From Chlamydiota bacterium (GTDB taxonomy: Bacteria; Chlamydiota; Chlamydiia; Chlamydiales; Rhabdochlamydiaceae): a DNA stretch of 64,000 bases. The stretch spans positions 62,001 through 126,000 of the forward strand of contig JAKEHU010000029.1 in assembly GCA_022614855.1 (NCBI GenBank), given 5' to 3'. This document shows positions 34,236 to 42,693 of this stretch, piece after piece. The translations under genes were made by a program, and so were the position numbers. Position 1 is the stretch's first letter. The number at the start of each line of letters is the position of its first letter. A model generated the notes under the pieces. The model was not told the DNA's origin and did not search any database. It saw only the letters and a program-made list of their open reading frames with translations.

Positions 34236-34780
34236 GGCAATGCTCGCTTAATCATCTCTGACTCATCGGCACCCGTCCGATGTTGAAATCGCAAACCTTG
34301 CTTCTCCATTAAAGAGATGAGTACACTTGGTTCTAACCATTCGATTGTGCTAGAGGCTTCTGGGTCTTCAAGATCTCTATCTTTTGGATCCCAATGAATC
34401 AGTTGGCAAGCAATGTAAAGGGTTGTCTTTTCAATAGAAAAAGAGGGAAGAGGATGTGGAAAATATCCAATTAAACACCCCAAGAAAGCAAAGGGCTTTG
34501 CAATAGCTCCAAATTCTTCTTTTAGACCACGGTGCAAGGTCATTAATGGAGTTTCATTATTTTCTATGCTTTCGCGCATCAAAATATAAATATCTTTAAG
34601 GCCAAAAATCTCTTTAAAATGATGGCAAGCAATTCGACCATTTTGGTCAAAAAGCACAGCTCCTATGGAAAGATGATAGGGTTGTTCTTTACTTGCCCGA
34701 AAAAAGGGCTTATTTTCATTTTCTGCTGATAAGACCACAGATGAAAAGATGAAAACCAATGTCAGAAATAGATTTTTCAT
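34214..34780 (-). CDS. exported Nudix-like protein with degenerate Nudix box
   Basis: 188 residues with a signal peptide (MKNLFLTLVFIFSSVVLSAE). The Nudix box region is ETPLMTLHRGLKEEFGA: the E-x7-R and EExG parts are kept, but the leading Gly and the RE pair are not (RG). Flanks PYHLSIGAVLFDQNGRI and TIEWLEP fit the Nudix fold. A secreted Nudix enzyme would act in the periplasm or host. Loss of the RE pair may reduce hydrolysis. It lies next to the tRNA-Ser fragment array. Confidence 0.65.
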   Translation of the reverse strand: MKNLFLTLVFIFSSVVLSAENENKPFFRASKEQPYHLSIGAVLFDQNGRIACHHFKEIFGLKDIYILMRESIENNETPLMTLHRGLKEEFGAIAKPFAFLGCLIGYFPHPLPSFSIEKTTLYIACQLIHWDPKDRDLEDPEASSTIEWLEPSVLISLMEKQGLRFQHRTGADESEMIKRALPYLSLKN

Positions 34781-34796
34781 ATTAGCTCACCAAAAT

Positions 34797-34997
34797 TTCG
34801 GAAGAGGAGGGATTCCCCTTCGGGCCGGTTCGCGACTGCACGCCGCTCACTTCTCATCCCTCACGCAAAGCAAAACTATTTGCTTTGCTTTCTTCCTAAA
34901 CGGAAGAGGAGAGTTCGACCCGGGGCTACGACTAGTACGTCTCGCCCTTCGAATCCCTCACGCAAAGCAAAACTGTTTGCTTTGCTTCTCTTCCTAA
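34797..34997. repeat. tRNA-Ser 3'-end fragments with two copies of a 24-nt hairpin
   Basis: Two partial inverted copies of the tRNA-Ser 3' end lie at 34797-34815 (19 bases identical to 35014-35032) and 34901-34920. Each is followed by CTCACGCAAAGCAAAACT and a hairpin with 10-bp arms GCAAAGCAAA/TTTGCTTTGC (34865-34888; 34962-34985), then CTTCCTA. The units repeat with a spacing of about 97 bp. They look like footprints of repeated insertions at the tRNA gene. Confidence 0.75.
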
Positions 34998-35015
34998 TTT
35001 TTTATTAAAAAAATT

Positions 35016-35100
35016 CGGAAGAGGAGGGATTCGAACCCCCGGTCCCTTGCGGGACTTCTGTTTTCAAGACAGATGCAATCGGCCGCTCTGCCACTCTTCC
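35016..35100 (-). tRNA. tRNA-Ser(TGA)
   Basis: 85 nt; acceptor GGAAGAG pairs with CTCTTCC, discriminator G, anticodon loop CTTGAAA (TGA) on stem TCTGT/ACAGA, a long variable arm (GTCCCGCAAGGGAC) and T-loop GGTTCGAATCC. The class II form and anticodon fit tRNA-Ser. Confidence 0.95.
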
Positions 35101-35151
35101 AAGATGAAAAATATTCTAATTTCTTTGCGATCAAATTACAATGATAAGCTA

Positions 35152-35177
35152 CCGGTCCCTTGCGGGACTTCTGTTTT
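35152..35177. repeat. tRNA-Ser internal fragment (variable arm and anticodon stem)
   Basis: 26 bases identical to 35039-35064 within the tRNA gene, same orientation, lying 52 bp past the tRNA 5' end. It covers the variable arm and one side of the anticodon stem. A partial duplication of the tRNA gene. Confidence 0.8.
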
Positions 35178-35212
35178 AGCAAAAAAATTGGAGAGTGCAA
35201 TTTCCTAGTTTT

Positions 35213-35238
35213 CTTTTAGCTTTTATACTTTAGCCTTT
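35213..35238. repeat. family III palindrome, single arm (copy 3)
   Basis: Contains TAGCTTTTATACTTTAGCC, as in copy 2, but without an obvious partner arm. It lies immediately after the pheS stop codon and may be the end of the pheS operon. Confidence 0.55.
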
Positions 35239-35240
35239 CT

Positions 35241-36260
35241 CTAAAACTGGGAGAGGAAGCGCAGATCGTTTTCGGAAAACATGCGGATGTCTTTGACTCC
35301 GTAGCGGAGCATGGCGAGTCGCTCGATGCCGAGGCCCCAGGCATAACCGGAATAGTGATGAGGATCGATGCCTCCATTTTTGAGTACTTCGGGGTGGATC
35401 ATGCCAGCGCCTGCTACTTCTAGCCAACCTGTTTGTTTACAGAGGCGGCAGCCGCTTCCTTCGCAAGAGGTACATTTGATATCGACTTCTAGGCCTGGTT
35501 CGACGAAGGGAAAAAAGCTGGGACGAAATCGGGCTGTCACCTGCATTTTAAAGAGTTTCTTCCAAAACTCATTCATTGTGGCAAAGAGATCTCCGAAGGT
35601 TACATCTTCATCGATATAAATCCCCTCTACTTGATGGAAAAAGACGTGGGATCTGCTGCTGATGTTTTCATTGCGGTAGACGGTGCCTGGGGAGATGACT
35701 CGTATGGGAGGCTTATGGGTTTCCATGATATGGAGCTGCACATTTGTCGTTTGCGAACGCAGTAAAAACTGGTCAGAAATGTAAAAGGTATCTTGCATGT
35801 CTCTTGCAGGATGGTCGAGGGGGTAATTCAACCCTTCAAAATTATAATAGTCTGAATCTACATCGGGTCCATATTGAACGGAAAACCCCATGCTGATTAG
35901 CACATCGATGACTTCAGAAAGCATCAGTTTTAAAGGATGTTCTTTTCCTATGTAATGTTGTCTTCCTGGTAAGGAGAGGTCTATTTTCTCCTCTTCGATT
36001 TGTTTCGCCAGTTCAATTTCTTCTAGGGATTCGGCAAATTGTTCACAGACATGGGAAATTTCCTGTTTTAGATCATTGATGATCTTTCCGGCTTGGGGTC
36101 TTAAATCGGGAGTTAAATCTTTGAGCTCTAAGACAAGCTTTTGCAGTGCCCCTTTTTTTCCCAGATATTTGATTTTCAGATTTTCGAGGTTGGTCGTATT
36201 TTCAATCTTCTTTAGATCTCGCTGAAAATCCTTTCTAAGAGAGGAGACCTTTTCTTCCAT
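35241..36260 (-). CDS. pheS: phenylalanine--tRNA ligase alpha subunit
   Basis: 339 residues. The N-terminal helical coiled coil (KVSSLRKDFQRDLKKI) leads to the class II catalytic core: GKEHPLKLMLSEVIDVL, DMQDTFYI (motif 2 region), LRSQTTNVQLHIM, RVISPGTVYRNENI, FHQVEGIYIDEDV and GWGLGIERLAMLRYGV-like motif 3 (GYAWGLGIERLAML). It charges tRNA-Phe with the beta subunit, not in this window. It follows rplT at the end of the infC-rpmI-rplT operon. A family III arm sits at its stop. Confidence 0.95.
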   Translation of the reverse strand: MEEKVSSLRKDFQRDLKKIENTTNLENLKIKYLGKKGALQKLVLELKDLTPDLRPQAGKIINDLKQEISHVCEQFAESLEEIELAKQIEEEKIDLSLPGRQHYIGKEHPLKLMLSEVIDVLISMGFSVQYGPDVDSDYYNFEGLNYPLDHPARDMQDTFYISDQFLLRSQTTNVQLHIMETHKPPIRVISPGTVYRNENISSRSHVFFHQVEGIYIDEDVTFGDLFATMNEFWKKLFKMQVTARFRPSFFPFVEPGLEVDIKCTSCEGSGCRLCKQTGWLEVAGAGMIHPEVLKNGGIDPHHYSGYAWGLGIERLAMLRYGVKDIRMFSENDLRFLSQF

Positions 36261-36269
36261 CTTTAGATT

Positions 36270-36626
36270 TTATGCTAATGACTTCTTCGCGACATTTACG
36301 AGAGCGGTAAAGCTATCAGGATCTTGCATCGCCATTTCTGAAAGCATTTTTCTATTGATAAGGCAATTAGCTTTTTCCAATCCTGACACAAGCTTACTAT
36401 AAGAAATTCCATTGATTTTTGCGGCTACGCCAATGCGCATGATCCACAAACTGCGAAAATCCCTTTTCTTTTGCTTTCGATGTTTGTAATTGAAAGCCAA
36501 AGCAGACATGACGGCATCTTTAGTCAACCGCACATGATTTTTTCTATCGCCATAAAAGCCCTTTGCAAGTTTCATCAACCTTTTTCGCCTGCGCAAAGCT
36601 GCTGTGGCATTTTTGATTCTAACCAT
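36270..36626 (-). CDS. rplT: 50S ribosomal protein L20
   Basis: 118 residues, standard length. VRIKNATAALRRRKRLMKLAKGFYGDRKNHVR and YKHRKQKKRDFRSLWIMRIGVAAKINGISYSKLVSGL are the L20 signature. It binds 23S rRNA early in 50S assembly. It sits between rpmI and pheS, as is common. Confidence 0.97.
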   Translation of the reverse strand: MVRIKNATAALRRRKRLMKLAKGFYGDRKNHVRLTKDAVMSALAFNYKHRKQKKRDFRSLWIMRIGVAAKINGISYSKLVSGLEKANCLINRKMLSEMAMQDPDSFTALVNVAKKSLA

Positions 36627-36642
36627 AATTTTTCCCTAATTA

Positions 36643-36837
36643 TTATGCATTCATGAGCCTAGCATACATCTTAGTTTGACCGGAAGCTACTTCCCTTTCT
36701 TTGCTAAGATGGCGCTTTCTCTTTGAAGATTTTTTTGTTAAAAGATGTCTTTTTCCTGGGCGATGCCTCATTAACTTTCCAGTCCCAGTCACTTTAAATC
36801 TCGCCTTAACTGCTTTTCTGGACTTCTTTTTGGTCAT
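36643..36837 (-). CDS. rpmI: 50S ribosomal protein L35
   Basis: 64 residues. [43 protein letters not shown] is a typical L35. Its start lies inside the end of infC (32-base overlap), so translation is likely coupled to infC. Confidence 0.97.
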   Translation of the reverse strand: MTKKKSRKAVKARFKVTGTGKLMRHRPGKRHLLTKKSSKRKRHLSKEREVASGQTKMYARLMNA

Positions 36838-37387
36838 GTTTCGATTCTCCTACTTTTTTACTTTCTGGCTTCGCCTGCGGGCTCTTCTTTTTTGCCCCGG
36901 GCATCATTACAACTGACAAGTTTTTCCCCAATAATTTGGGTGGGGATTCAACCATTGCAACATCAGCGAGATCATCGCAAATTCGTTGGACTACTCTCTC
37001 TCCAAACTCAGGATGTTGCATTTCTCTTCCACGAAAAACACAAGTGATCCTTACTTTGTTTCCTTTCGCAATGAATTCTCTTGCATGTTTAGTCTTAAAC
37101 CTGATGTCATGCTCATCCGTATTTGGCTTAACCTTGATCTCTTTAACTTTAACCTGATGTTGAGCCTTTTTACTCTCCTTTTCCTTTTTCGCAATCTGAT
37201 ATCGAAATTTCCCATAATCAATAATTTTGCATACAGGAGGATGAGCTGAAGGAGCGATCTCTATAAGATCGAGCCCTGCTTCTTCTGCACGCATCAGTGC
37301 ATCCATTATAGATAAAATGCCAACCTGTCTACCATCTTTATCGATTACTCTTACCCGGGGAGCGCGAATCTGTCTATTTATTCTCAA
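36806..37387 (-). CDS. infC: translation initiation factor IF-3
   Basis: 193 residues. [50 protein letters not shown] and the C-terminal [18 protein letters not shown] are diagnostic. The start is TTG at 37387 with AAGGA upstream; infC normally uses a rare start codon, which lets IF-3 control its own translation. It has a long Lys/Gln-rich tail past the usual end. First gene of infC-rpmI-rplT-pheS. Confidence 0.95.
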   Translation of the reverse strand: MRINRQIRAPRVRVIDKDGRQVGILSIMDALMRAEEAGLDLIEIAPSAHPPVCKIIDYGKFRYQIAKKEKESKKAQHQVKVKEIKVKPNTDEHDIRFKTKHAREFIAKGNKVRITCVFRGREMQHPEFGERVVQRICDDLADVAMVESPPKLLGKNLSVVMMPGAKKKSPQAKPESKKVGESKHDQKEVQKSS

Positions 37388-37503
37388 GCCTTGGATTTCC
37401 TTTGTAAATGTTAGAGTTTAAAAAATTTTGTCCTGAATTTCAAGCAATTTCTGGGTATGAGAAACAAGCAATACATTCAAAATTTTAATTGTCAGATTTT
37501 CCT

Positions 37504-38535
37504 TTATGCTTTTTTTAACTTATCTATCATGTCTTTTGACAAATTTGCATGTCCATAGTAGGAGCTATAAATCACTTCAATATTTTGTCCTTTGGGCAAA
37601 GTCTCCACATATTCAGCCATTCTGGCCCCCTGTGGGATCACAGGATCATTTTTATGGCATAAAATAGTAATCGATATATTTTTTTGGATGAGCTTTTGCA
37701 TAGAAGTTTGTGCGTCTAAAAGACCTCCAAATACCCAACCAATTTTATCAATAAAAGGAAAGTTAGGCGAGATAACCTTAGGTGTAGTAGAAAAAGAGTC
37801 ATGATTCACGAGACTGACAAAAAGGCTATCTCCTGGTTTTTTCGTCAAATGCCTCTCTAATGAAACAGTAGCTACTCCACCGCCCAAAGAGCTTCCTATA
37901 ACTTTTACAAAATTAAAACTTTTAAGTGCATATTTTAGAGCAACTTCTCCATCTACGACAATTGTTTCATAAGTTGGGCGAAAAGAGGAAAAACTAGAGC
38001 TAGTATTATTAGAACTTAAACCTGTTCCTCTATAGTCATAGAGGATGATAGGGCATTTTTCTAAATTCGCGATATCCGCGGGTGCCCAAGAGATAGGACC
38101 TTCTTCAAAGTAGCCAGAAACAGTAATTCCATTCGGATTATGGTATAAAATGCAGCGGGTTTTATCAGTAGTCGTCCAATTTCCTGGGTAATAGATTACC
38201 CCACTCAGTGAGGTACCACTATCAACGGATATGCTGAAATTTTCTAATCGATTAAAGGATTTTGCTTGCTCGACAATTTCAGAAGACTTTTCCGCATTCG
38301 GACCTAAAAACTGTGAAGGAACCATAACGAGCCCTGTCAAAAAGGCCAGGCCTCCTCTGTTTTTAATGATCCAATTTATCTTCTGACTTGTTTCAACAGA
38401 TGATGCATAAAAAGAATCGAAAAAACTACTTTTTTTTGTTTCTGTTGCATTCGGAGAACTCTCAGGAGATTCCATGATTTTCCATAAAGACTGTAAACTT
38501 GATTCTTGAGTAGTGTTAGGTATTTCTGACGCCAT
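37504..38535 (-). CDS. alpha/beta hydrolase, CHLPS-43-kDa-like
   Basis: About 343 residues from ATG at 38535, chosen because AAGGGAGGT lies upstream; a longer frame would run into tRNA-Val. Nucleophile elbow is GSSLGGG, with IILYDYRGTGLSS (oxyanion side), a late Asp in CHKNDPVIP and His in YGHANL: a complete Ser-Asp-His set. The N-terminal 70 residues (QESSLQSLWKIMESPES) are polar. The layout resembles the chlamydial 43-kDa (DUF818) hydrolase family, used here only as a comparison. Substrate unknown. Confidence 0.7.
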   Translation of the reverse strand: MASEIPNTTQESSLQSLWKIMESPESSPNATETKKSSFFDSFYASSVETSQKINWIIKNRGGLAFLTGLVMVPSQFLGPNAEKSSEIVEQAKSFNRLENFSISVDSGTSLSGVIYYPGNWTTTDKTRCILYHNPNGITVSGYFEEGPISWAPADIANLEKCPIILYDYRGTGLSSNNTSSSFSSFRPTYETIVVDGEVALKYALKSFNFVKVIGSSLGGGVATVSLERHLTKKPGDSLFVSLVNHDSFSTTPKVISPNFPFIDKIGWVFGGLLDAQTSMQKLIQKNISITILCHKNDPVIPQGARMAEYVETLPKGQNIEVIYSSYYGHANLSKDMIDKLKKA

Positions 38536-38567
38536 ATAACCTCCCTTCTTAAAATAGCACATTTCTT

Positions 38568-38641
38568 TGGGATATAGCTGACTCGAACAGCTGACCTCCA
38601 CGATGTCAACGTGGCGCTCTAACCAACTGAGCTAATATCCC
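38568..38641 (-). tRNA. tRNA-Val(GAC)
   Basis: 74 nt; acceptor GGGATAT/ATATCCC, discriminator A, D-arm AGCTCAGTTGGTTAGAGC, anticodon loop TTGACAT on CCACG/CGTGG, T-arm CAGCT-GTTCGAGTC-AGCT. Anticodon GAC is Val. Confidence 0.93.
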
Positions 38642-38682
38642 TCAAAATTTAAATGGTGTTATTATAAGTTGAGTAGATTTTT

Positions 38683-39261
38683 ATGTCTCTGTTTTCCCCT
38701 CATCTCGATCTAGCTTTTAAATATTGGAAAAGACTGCTCCGTCCTGGAGATTGGGCCATCGATGCGACATGTGGCAATGGAAAAGATACGGTGAGGTTAG
38801 CCAACCTTCTAGATTCGTCTGGTGGATTGGTTGCTTTAGATATTCAAGAAGAGGCAATTCAAAGTACAAAAAAATATCTCACAAAATCACTAACACCGGA
38901 AAAACTTGCCCAAATTCATCTTTTGCACCAGTCGCATGAAGAATTTCCCTCTTTTGCAAAAGGTAAGCCTATACGGCTCATCGTCTATAATTTAGGGTAT
39001 CTTCCTGGTGGAAATAAAAAAAAACCTACTATACCTACTACGACGTTACGGAGTGTAAAAGAATTCATGCCTTACCTTCTTCCTGAAGGGGCTCTTTCGA
39101 TTACCTGCTATCCTGGCCACAAAGCAGGGCAAGAAGAGCAAGAGCTGCTTTTAAACTGGGTACAAACTCTAGATCGACACTTGTGGGATGTCACACACCA
39201 TGAATGGAAAGATCGCACGCTTGCCCCATCGCTTCTTTTGATTCAAAAAAATATTATATAG
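38683..39261 (+). CDS. YtqB/MnmM-like RNA methyltransferase
   Basis: 192 residues. LAFKYWKRLLRPGDWAIDATCGNGKDT, a short SAM core, then LIVYNLGYLPGGNKK and LLPEGALSITCYPGHKAGQEE define the YtqB family, now linked in Bacillus to tRNA U34 modification (MnmM). It is divergent from tRNA-Val. The reaction in this organism is inferred from family. Confidence 0.8.
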   Translation: MSLFSPHLDLAFKYWKRLLRPGDWAIDATCGNGKDTVRLANLLDSSGGLVALDIQEEAIQSTKKYLTKSLTPEKLAQIHLLHQSHEEFPSFAKGKPIRLIVYNLGYLPGGNKKKPTIPTTTLRSVKEFMPYLLPEGALSITCYPGHKAGQEEQELLLNWVQTLDRHLWDVTHHEWKDRTLAPSLLLIQKNII

Positions 39262-39287
39262 TTGTTTATTAAATTAAGATTAAGATA

Positions 39288-39316
39288 TTGTTAAGAAATT
39301 GTAAAGAATATATAAT
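39288..39316 (+). promoter_or_regulatory. promoter TTGTTA-17-TATAAT
   Basis: TTGTTA at 39288-39293, 17-bp spacer, TATAAT at 39311-39316. The transcript would start at about 39323, just after the first ATG (39318) and before the one at 39345. Confidence 0.6.
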
Positions 39317-39344
39317 TATGGTTTCAACAAGTGAGGCTATAATT

Positions 39345-39911
39345 ATGATAATAACAAATAATTTTTTTAATTTTATGTCTACCATAACCGATGAAATCAG
39401 TTCCATTGAAATGGATCTTACAAAGGATCCCAAAGAAGTAGTGAAACAATTAGATGTAGCTTTAGATCGGCTCCATCAATTTCGATACGAATCTGGGGAT
39501 ATCTATTGGCTAATAGAGAAACCTCTCGATGAAATGGAAGAAAAGATCATTACTCTCTACGGAAAAGCAGATGATCTCTGTTTAAAGCAAGACGTTGCAG
39601 AAATTGTTCTAGAAATAAGAGAACTTTGCAAAAATCCCAAGAGAACAGACAGGAAAAGGTGTAAGAAAATAAAAAATATCATTCAAGTTTTTCATTCGCA
39701 CTATCGACCTTATTTAAAGGAAAAGGAGATCGTTTTCTTATCGGAATCCATTATAAATTTTGCAGAAAGAATGAACCCTCTTATTCCAGAAAATATCCAT
39801 CGGATTAAAGGGATGGAGAAAAGGTTGGAAGAGGTTTTAATAAATCCTGCTGAGAGCTTTTTCCATGATGAGAAAGCTGCCGCAAATCACGATTTTCTCA
39901 TGGGGTTTTAA
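39345..39911 (+). CDS. unknown acidic helical protein
   Basis: About 188 residues from ATG at 39345, which has GAGG eight bases upstream and lies downstream of the predicted transcript start; ATG 39318 and 39375 are alternatives. Family not recognised. Regular charged helices (AEIVLEIRELCKNPK, IKGMEKRLEEVL). Its last 75 bases overlap the end of folC on the other strand, a large convergent overlap. Confidence 0.5.
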   Translation: MIITNNFFNFMSTITDEISSIEMDLTKDPKEVVKQLDVALDRLHQFRYESGDIYWLIEKPLDEMEEKIITLYGKADDLCLKQDVAEIVLEIRELCKNPKRTDRKRCKKIKNIIQVFHSHYRPYLKEKEIVFLSESIINFAERMNPLIPENIHRIKGMEKRLEEVLINPAESFFHDEKAAANHDFLMGF

Positions 39912-40994
39912 TTCTGTTCGCGCATGGCGTATTCCTGACAGAATCGAATCTTCACATGTAGCTGGAAGGGTTGTCAACTGATGCAAGATCTGCCTTAAAA
40001 TTGTGGGTTCTGCGCCTCGATCGGTATCTGCTTTTACAAAATGAAAATGAGAAGCTCTAGACAAAACCGATTCTAGACTCTCTTTTATCTCTTTGTCTTT
40101 GGACATCCCTATCACAAACCTAAATTGAAAATGGGGAAAATGGAGAAGAAGAGCTTCCATGAGTCTTTGAAAAGCTGGCGGATTATGTGCCACATCAAAA
40201 ATCATCCCATTTTTCTCTTCAAAACGGCAAGGAGGGCGCATGGATAAAATTTTCTCAAAAGAAAGGGAGTTCAAAGGAACTTGCAAATGCAATACTTCAA
40301 GGGCTTTTTTGGCAATGGCTTGGTTTTCTTCATCAAAAAAAGAAAAGGATTGTCGAATTGTATAGACGGGACAACCGAGGAGCTTTGCCCTATCATAGAT
40401 ATTTGGAAATTGTGCTGAAGGGCCAAGAATTAGAGGAATTTTGCTTTTCAAAATGCCTGCTTTTTCTCGTGCAATGCTCTCTAAGGAATTACCAAGGATT
40501 TGTTTGTGATCATATCCGATGGAGGTGATGATGGTCAAAATGGGATCGATTACACTCGTTGCATCTAGACGTCCACCAATTCCTGTCTCAATGACTGCAA
40601 TATCGATCTTTTGCTCTTGAAAATAGAGAAATGCAAGCAAGGTTGTGAATTCAAAAAAATTGAACTCTGAAGAAAGCGACAAAAGTTTTTTTAATTCAGC
40701 AGTGACAAACTCTCTCTCAATAGCTTTTCCATTGATGGTGATTCTCTCGCAAAAATCTAATAAATGGGGAGAGGTAAAAAGTCCTACTTTTAGACCTTGT
40801 TCTTCAAGAACCTTAGCGATTTTAAAAGAAACTGATCCTTTTCCATTTGTTCCGGCAACATGAATAGAAGGATACTTTTTTTGTGGATGTGAAAGATCGC
40901 CTAAAAATTTGTGTAAAGGGGCTAAACCCTTCTTCTTTACTTGGGAGGTCTTCAGTGAGTAGAGATATTGAATAATCTCTTCATAGGTATCCAT
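39837..40994 (-). CDS. folC: folylpolyglutamate / dihydrofolate synthase
   Basis: 385 residues. HVAGTNGKGSVSFKIAKVL is the P-loop, FSPHLLDFCERITINGKAIE and VIETGIGGRLDATSVIDP are FolC motifs, and FDVAHNPPAF is the Mur-ligase-like third domain. It adds glutamate to folates (and may make dihydrofolate). The ATG directly follows GGATAGGTTC, the end sequence of a family I repeat. Co-directional with the PHP gene, 11 bp apart. Confidence 0.9.
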   Translation of the reverse strand: MDTYEEIIQYLYSLKTSQVKKKGLAPLHKFLGDLSHPQKKYPSIHVAGTNGKGSVSFKIAKVLEEQGLKVGLFTSPHLLDFCERITINGKAIEREFVTAELKKLLSLSSEFNFFEFTTLLAFLYFQEQKIDIAVIETGIGGRLDATSVIDPILTIITSIGYDHKQILGNSLESIAREKAGILKSKIPLILGPSAQFPNIYDRAKLLGCPVYTIRQSFSFFDEENQAIAKKALEVLHLQVPLNSLSFEKILSMRPPCRFEEKNGMIFDVAHNPPAFQRLMEALLLHFPHFQFRFVIGMSKDKEIKESLESVLSRASHFHFVKADTDRGAEPTILRQILHQLTTLPATCEDSILSGIRHARTELKPHEKIVICGSFLIMEKALSRIY

Positions 40995-41005
40995 GAACCT
41001 ATCCC
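40995..41005. repeat. isolated family I end (GAACCTATCCC)
   Basis: Matches the end of family I elements for 11-13 bases, adjacent to the folC start codon and the PHP gene stop. No second end is seen nearby, so it is either a remnant or a chance match. Confidence 0.4.
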
Positions 41006-41824
41006 TTAATTAAGATTTTGAAATATCTTATAAAACAGCTCTTCATCTACCCATGAGCATCCGAGAGGGATGTTTGGACGGATAGAACCATGGAAATCAG
41101 ATCCTCCACTAATGAGCAAATTTCTTTCTCTTGCGATGTTTATCCATTTTTGTTCTTCGTGAGGATGAGAGCGGTTGTAATAGCATTCAATTCCATCAAA
41201 GGGCTTTTCCAAGAGTTTGTTGATTTTACCAGAGTGGTCGATGTGATGGGGGTGGGCTAAAAATGCCTTCCCACCTGCACCGTGAATGATTTGAATGGTT
41301 TCTTCTACAGAAAAAACAGGGCCTTCGACATATGCGATCTTATCATCTCCAATAAAGCGATCAAAAGCTTCTTGAAATGTAGCTACATATCCATGTTTTA
41401 TCATCAAATTTGCAATGTGTGGTCTTCCTAAAGCCCCTTTTTTTCTTTTCATTTCTTCCAATTCCTCAATAGCAATGGCCATTTTAAGTTGTGCAAGTTT
41501 TTTCAAGATGAGCTCATTTCTCTTTTTGCGCCGCTTTTCATGCAACTCACAAAATGTGAGCAATTTTTTACTTTCTAATGAAAAATCATATCCAAGCAGA
41601 TGGATATTCAACCCTTCAAATTTACAAGAAAATTCTATGCCTGTAGCTAAGATAACGTTATGTTTTTTTGCAACTCCTTTGGCCTCCTGGTATGCTCCAA
41701 TTGTATCGTGATCTGTGATAGAAATGGCAGAAAGTCCAGATTGCTCAGCCAAAAGAATGAGTTCTGTTGGCGATAGAGTCCCATCTGAAAAATGGGTATG
41801 GCAATGTAAATCTGCTCTAAACAT
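41006..41824 (-). CDS. PHP-domain phosphoesterase
   Basis: 272 residues. DLHCHTHFSDGTLSP and ISITDHDTIGAY are PHP motifs I and II, GIEFSC motif, AHPHHIDHSG, and late SGGSDFHG supply the metal-binding His/Asp set. This fits the YciV/RNase AM-type group (short nucleic-acid or 3',5'-bisphosphate hydrolysis). Its ATG shares a base with the murB stop (TAATG), so the operon is murB-PHP-folC. Confidence 0.85.
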   Translation of the reverse strand: MFRADLHCHTHFSDGTLSPTELILLAEQSGLSAISITDHDTIGAYQEAKGVAKKHNVILATGIEFSCKFEGLNIHLLGYDFSLESKKLLTFCELHEKRRKKRNELILKKLAQLKMAIAIEELEEMKRKKGALGRPHIANLMIKHGYVATFQEAFDRFIGDDKIAYVEGPVFSVEETIQIIHGAGGKAFLAHPHHIDHSGKINKLLEKPFDGIECYYNRSHPHEEQKWINIARERNLLISGGSDFHGSIRPNIPLGCSWVDEELFYKIFQNLN

Positions 41825-42693
41825 TAGAATTGCTTTTCAAAAGGAATGAAACGGATTTCTAATTCTAAATCAATATCGGTTTTGTCTTTTACCTGTTTTT
41901 TTATGCAATCGATGAGCTGCAAGACATCTTTTGCTTTAGCACCACCTCGATTTACAATAAAATTGGCGTGAAGCTCTGAGACAAGGGCACTGCCAATTTG
42001 CATTCCCTTTAACCCGCACTTTTCAATGAGTGCTCCTGCAGAAGTTTGCGGAGGATTGCGAAAAACACAGCCTGCCGATTTTTCTTTGAGAGGTTGTGTA
42101 GCTGTTCGATAGCGAATGATTTGAATCTGTTTTTCTCTCGCATCAGAAATGGGAGTTAATGAAAACTGGGCAGATGCAATTGCTCCTTTAAGGGTTTGAA
42201 AAGAGGAAAATCGATAGCCAAATTGCAGATCTTTTTTCTGAAAATGGAGAAGCTCTCCTTTTTCAGAAATATAAGAGATTTTTGTAACGACGTCTGCCGT
42301 TTGCGCTCCATTTGCTCCTGCATTCATGTAAACGGCTCCCCCTACACTTCCAGGTATGCCGGAGGCAAATTCTAGGCCAGATAAACCTGCCCTAGCAGTT
42401 TGCGTTCCAAGAAGAGAAAAGCTATACCCTGCTCCTGCAAAAATCTCATTTCCACGAAACTCAATAGACTGAATCTGATTTAAAATAACAAGGCCATTAA
42501 ACCCACGATCATCGAAAAGGATGTTCGACCCTTTTCCGATTACGAGATAAGCCATCTGGTGATTATAACAATAGCGGATGGTTTCAGCGAGTTTTTCTAT
42601 GGAAGAAATGGCAATGAAAAACCGAGCAGGGCCGCCAATCTTAAAAGTGGTGAATTCATGTAGCGGCTTGTTCTTCTCGAAACTTGCATGCAT
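41824..42693 (-). CDS. murB: UDP-N-acetylenolpyruvoylglucosamine reductase
   Basis: 289 residues. FKIGGPARFFIAI, VIGKGSNILFDDRGFNGLVI (FAD site), ASGIPGSVGGAVYMNAGANG and SAGCVFRNPPQTSAGALIEKCGLKG (catalytic Ser) are typical. It reduces the enolpyruvyl group in peptidoglycan precursor synthesis in the cytosol. It overlaps nusB upstream by 38 bases. Confidence 0.95.
   Translation of the reverse strand: MHASFEKNKPLHEFTTFKIGGPARFFIAISSIEKLAETIRYCYNHQMAYLVIGKGSNILFDDRGFNGLVILNQIQSIEFRGNEIFAGAGYSFSLLGTQTARAGLSGLEFASGIPGSVGGAVYMNAGANGAQTADVVTKISYISEKGELLHFQKKDLQFGYRFSSFQTLKGAIASAQFSLTPISDAREKQIQIIRYRTATQPLKEKSAGCVFRNPPQTSAGALIEKCGLKGMQIGSALVSELHANFIVNRGGAKAKDVLQLIDCIKKQVKDKTDIDLELEIRFIPFEKQF

Noticed and set aside
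38536-38601. N-terminal extension of the alpha/beta hydrolase
   Set aside because: It runs into the tRNA-Val gene; ATG 38535 has a strong ribosome binding site.
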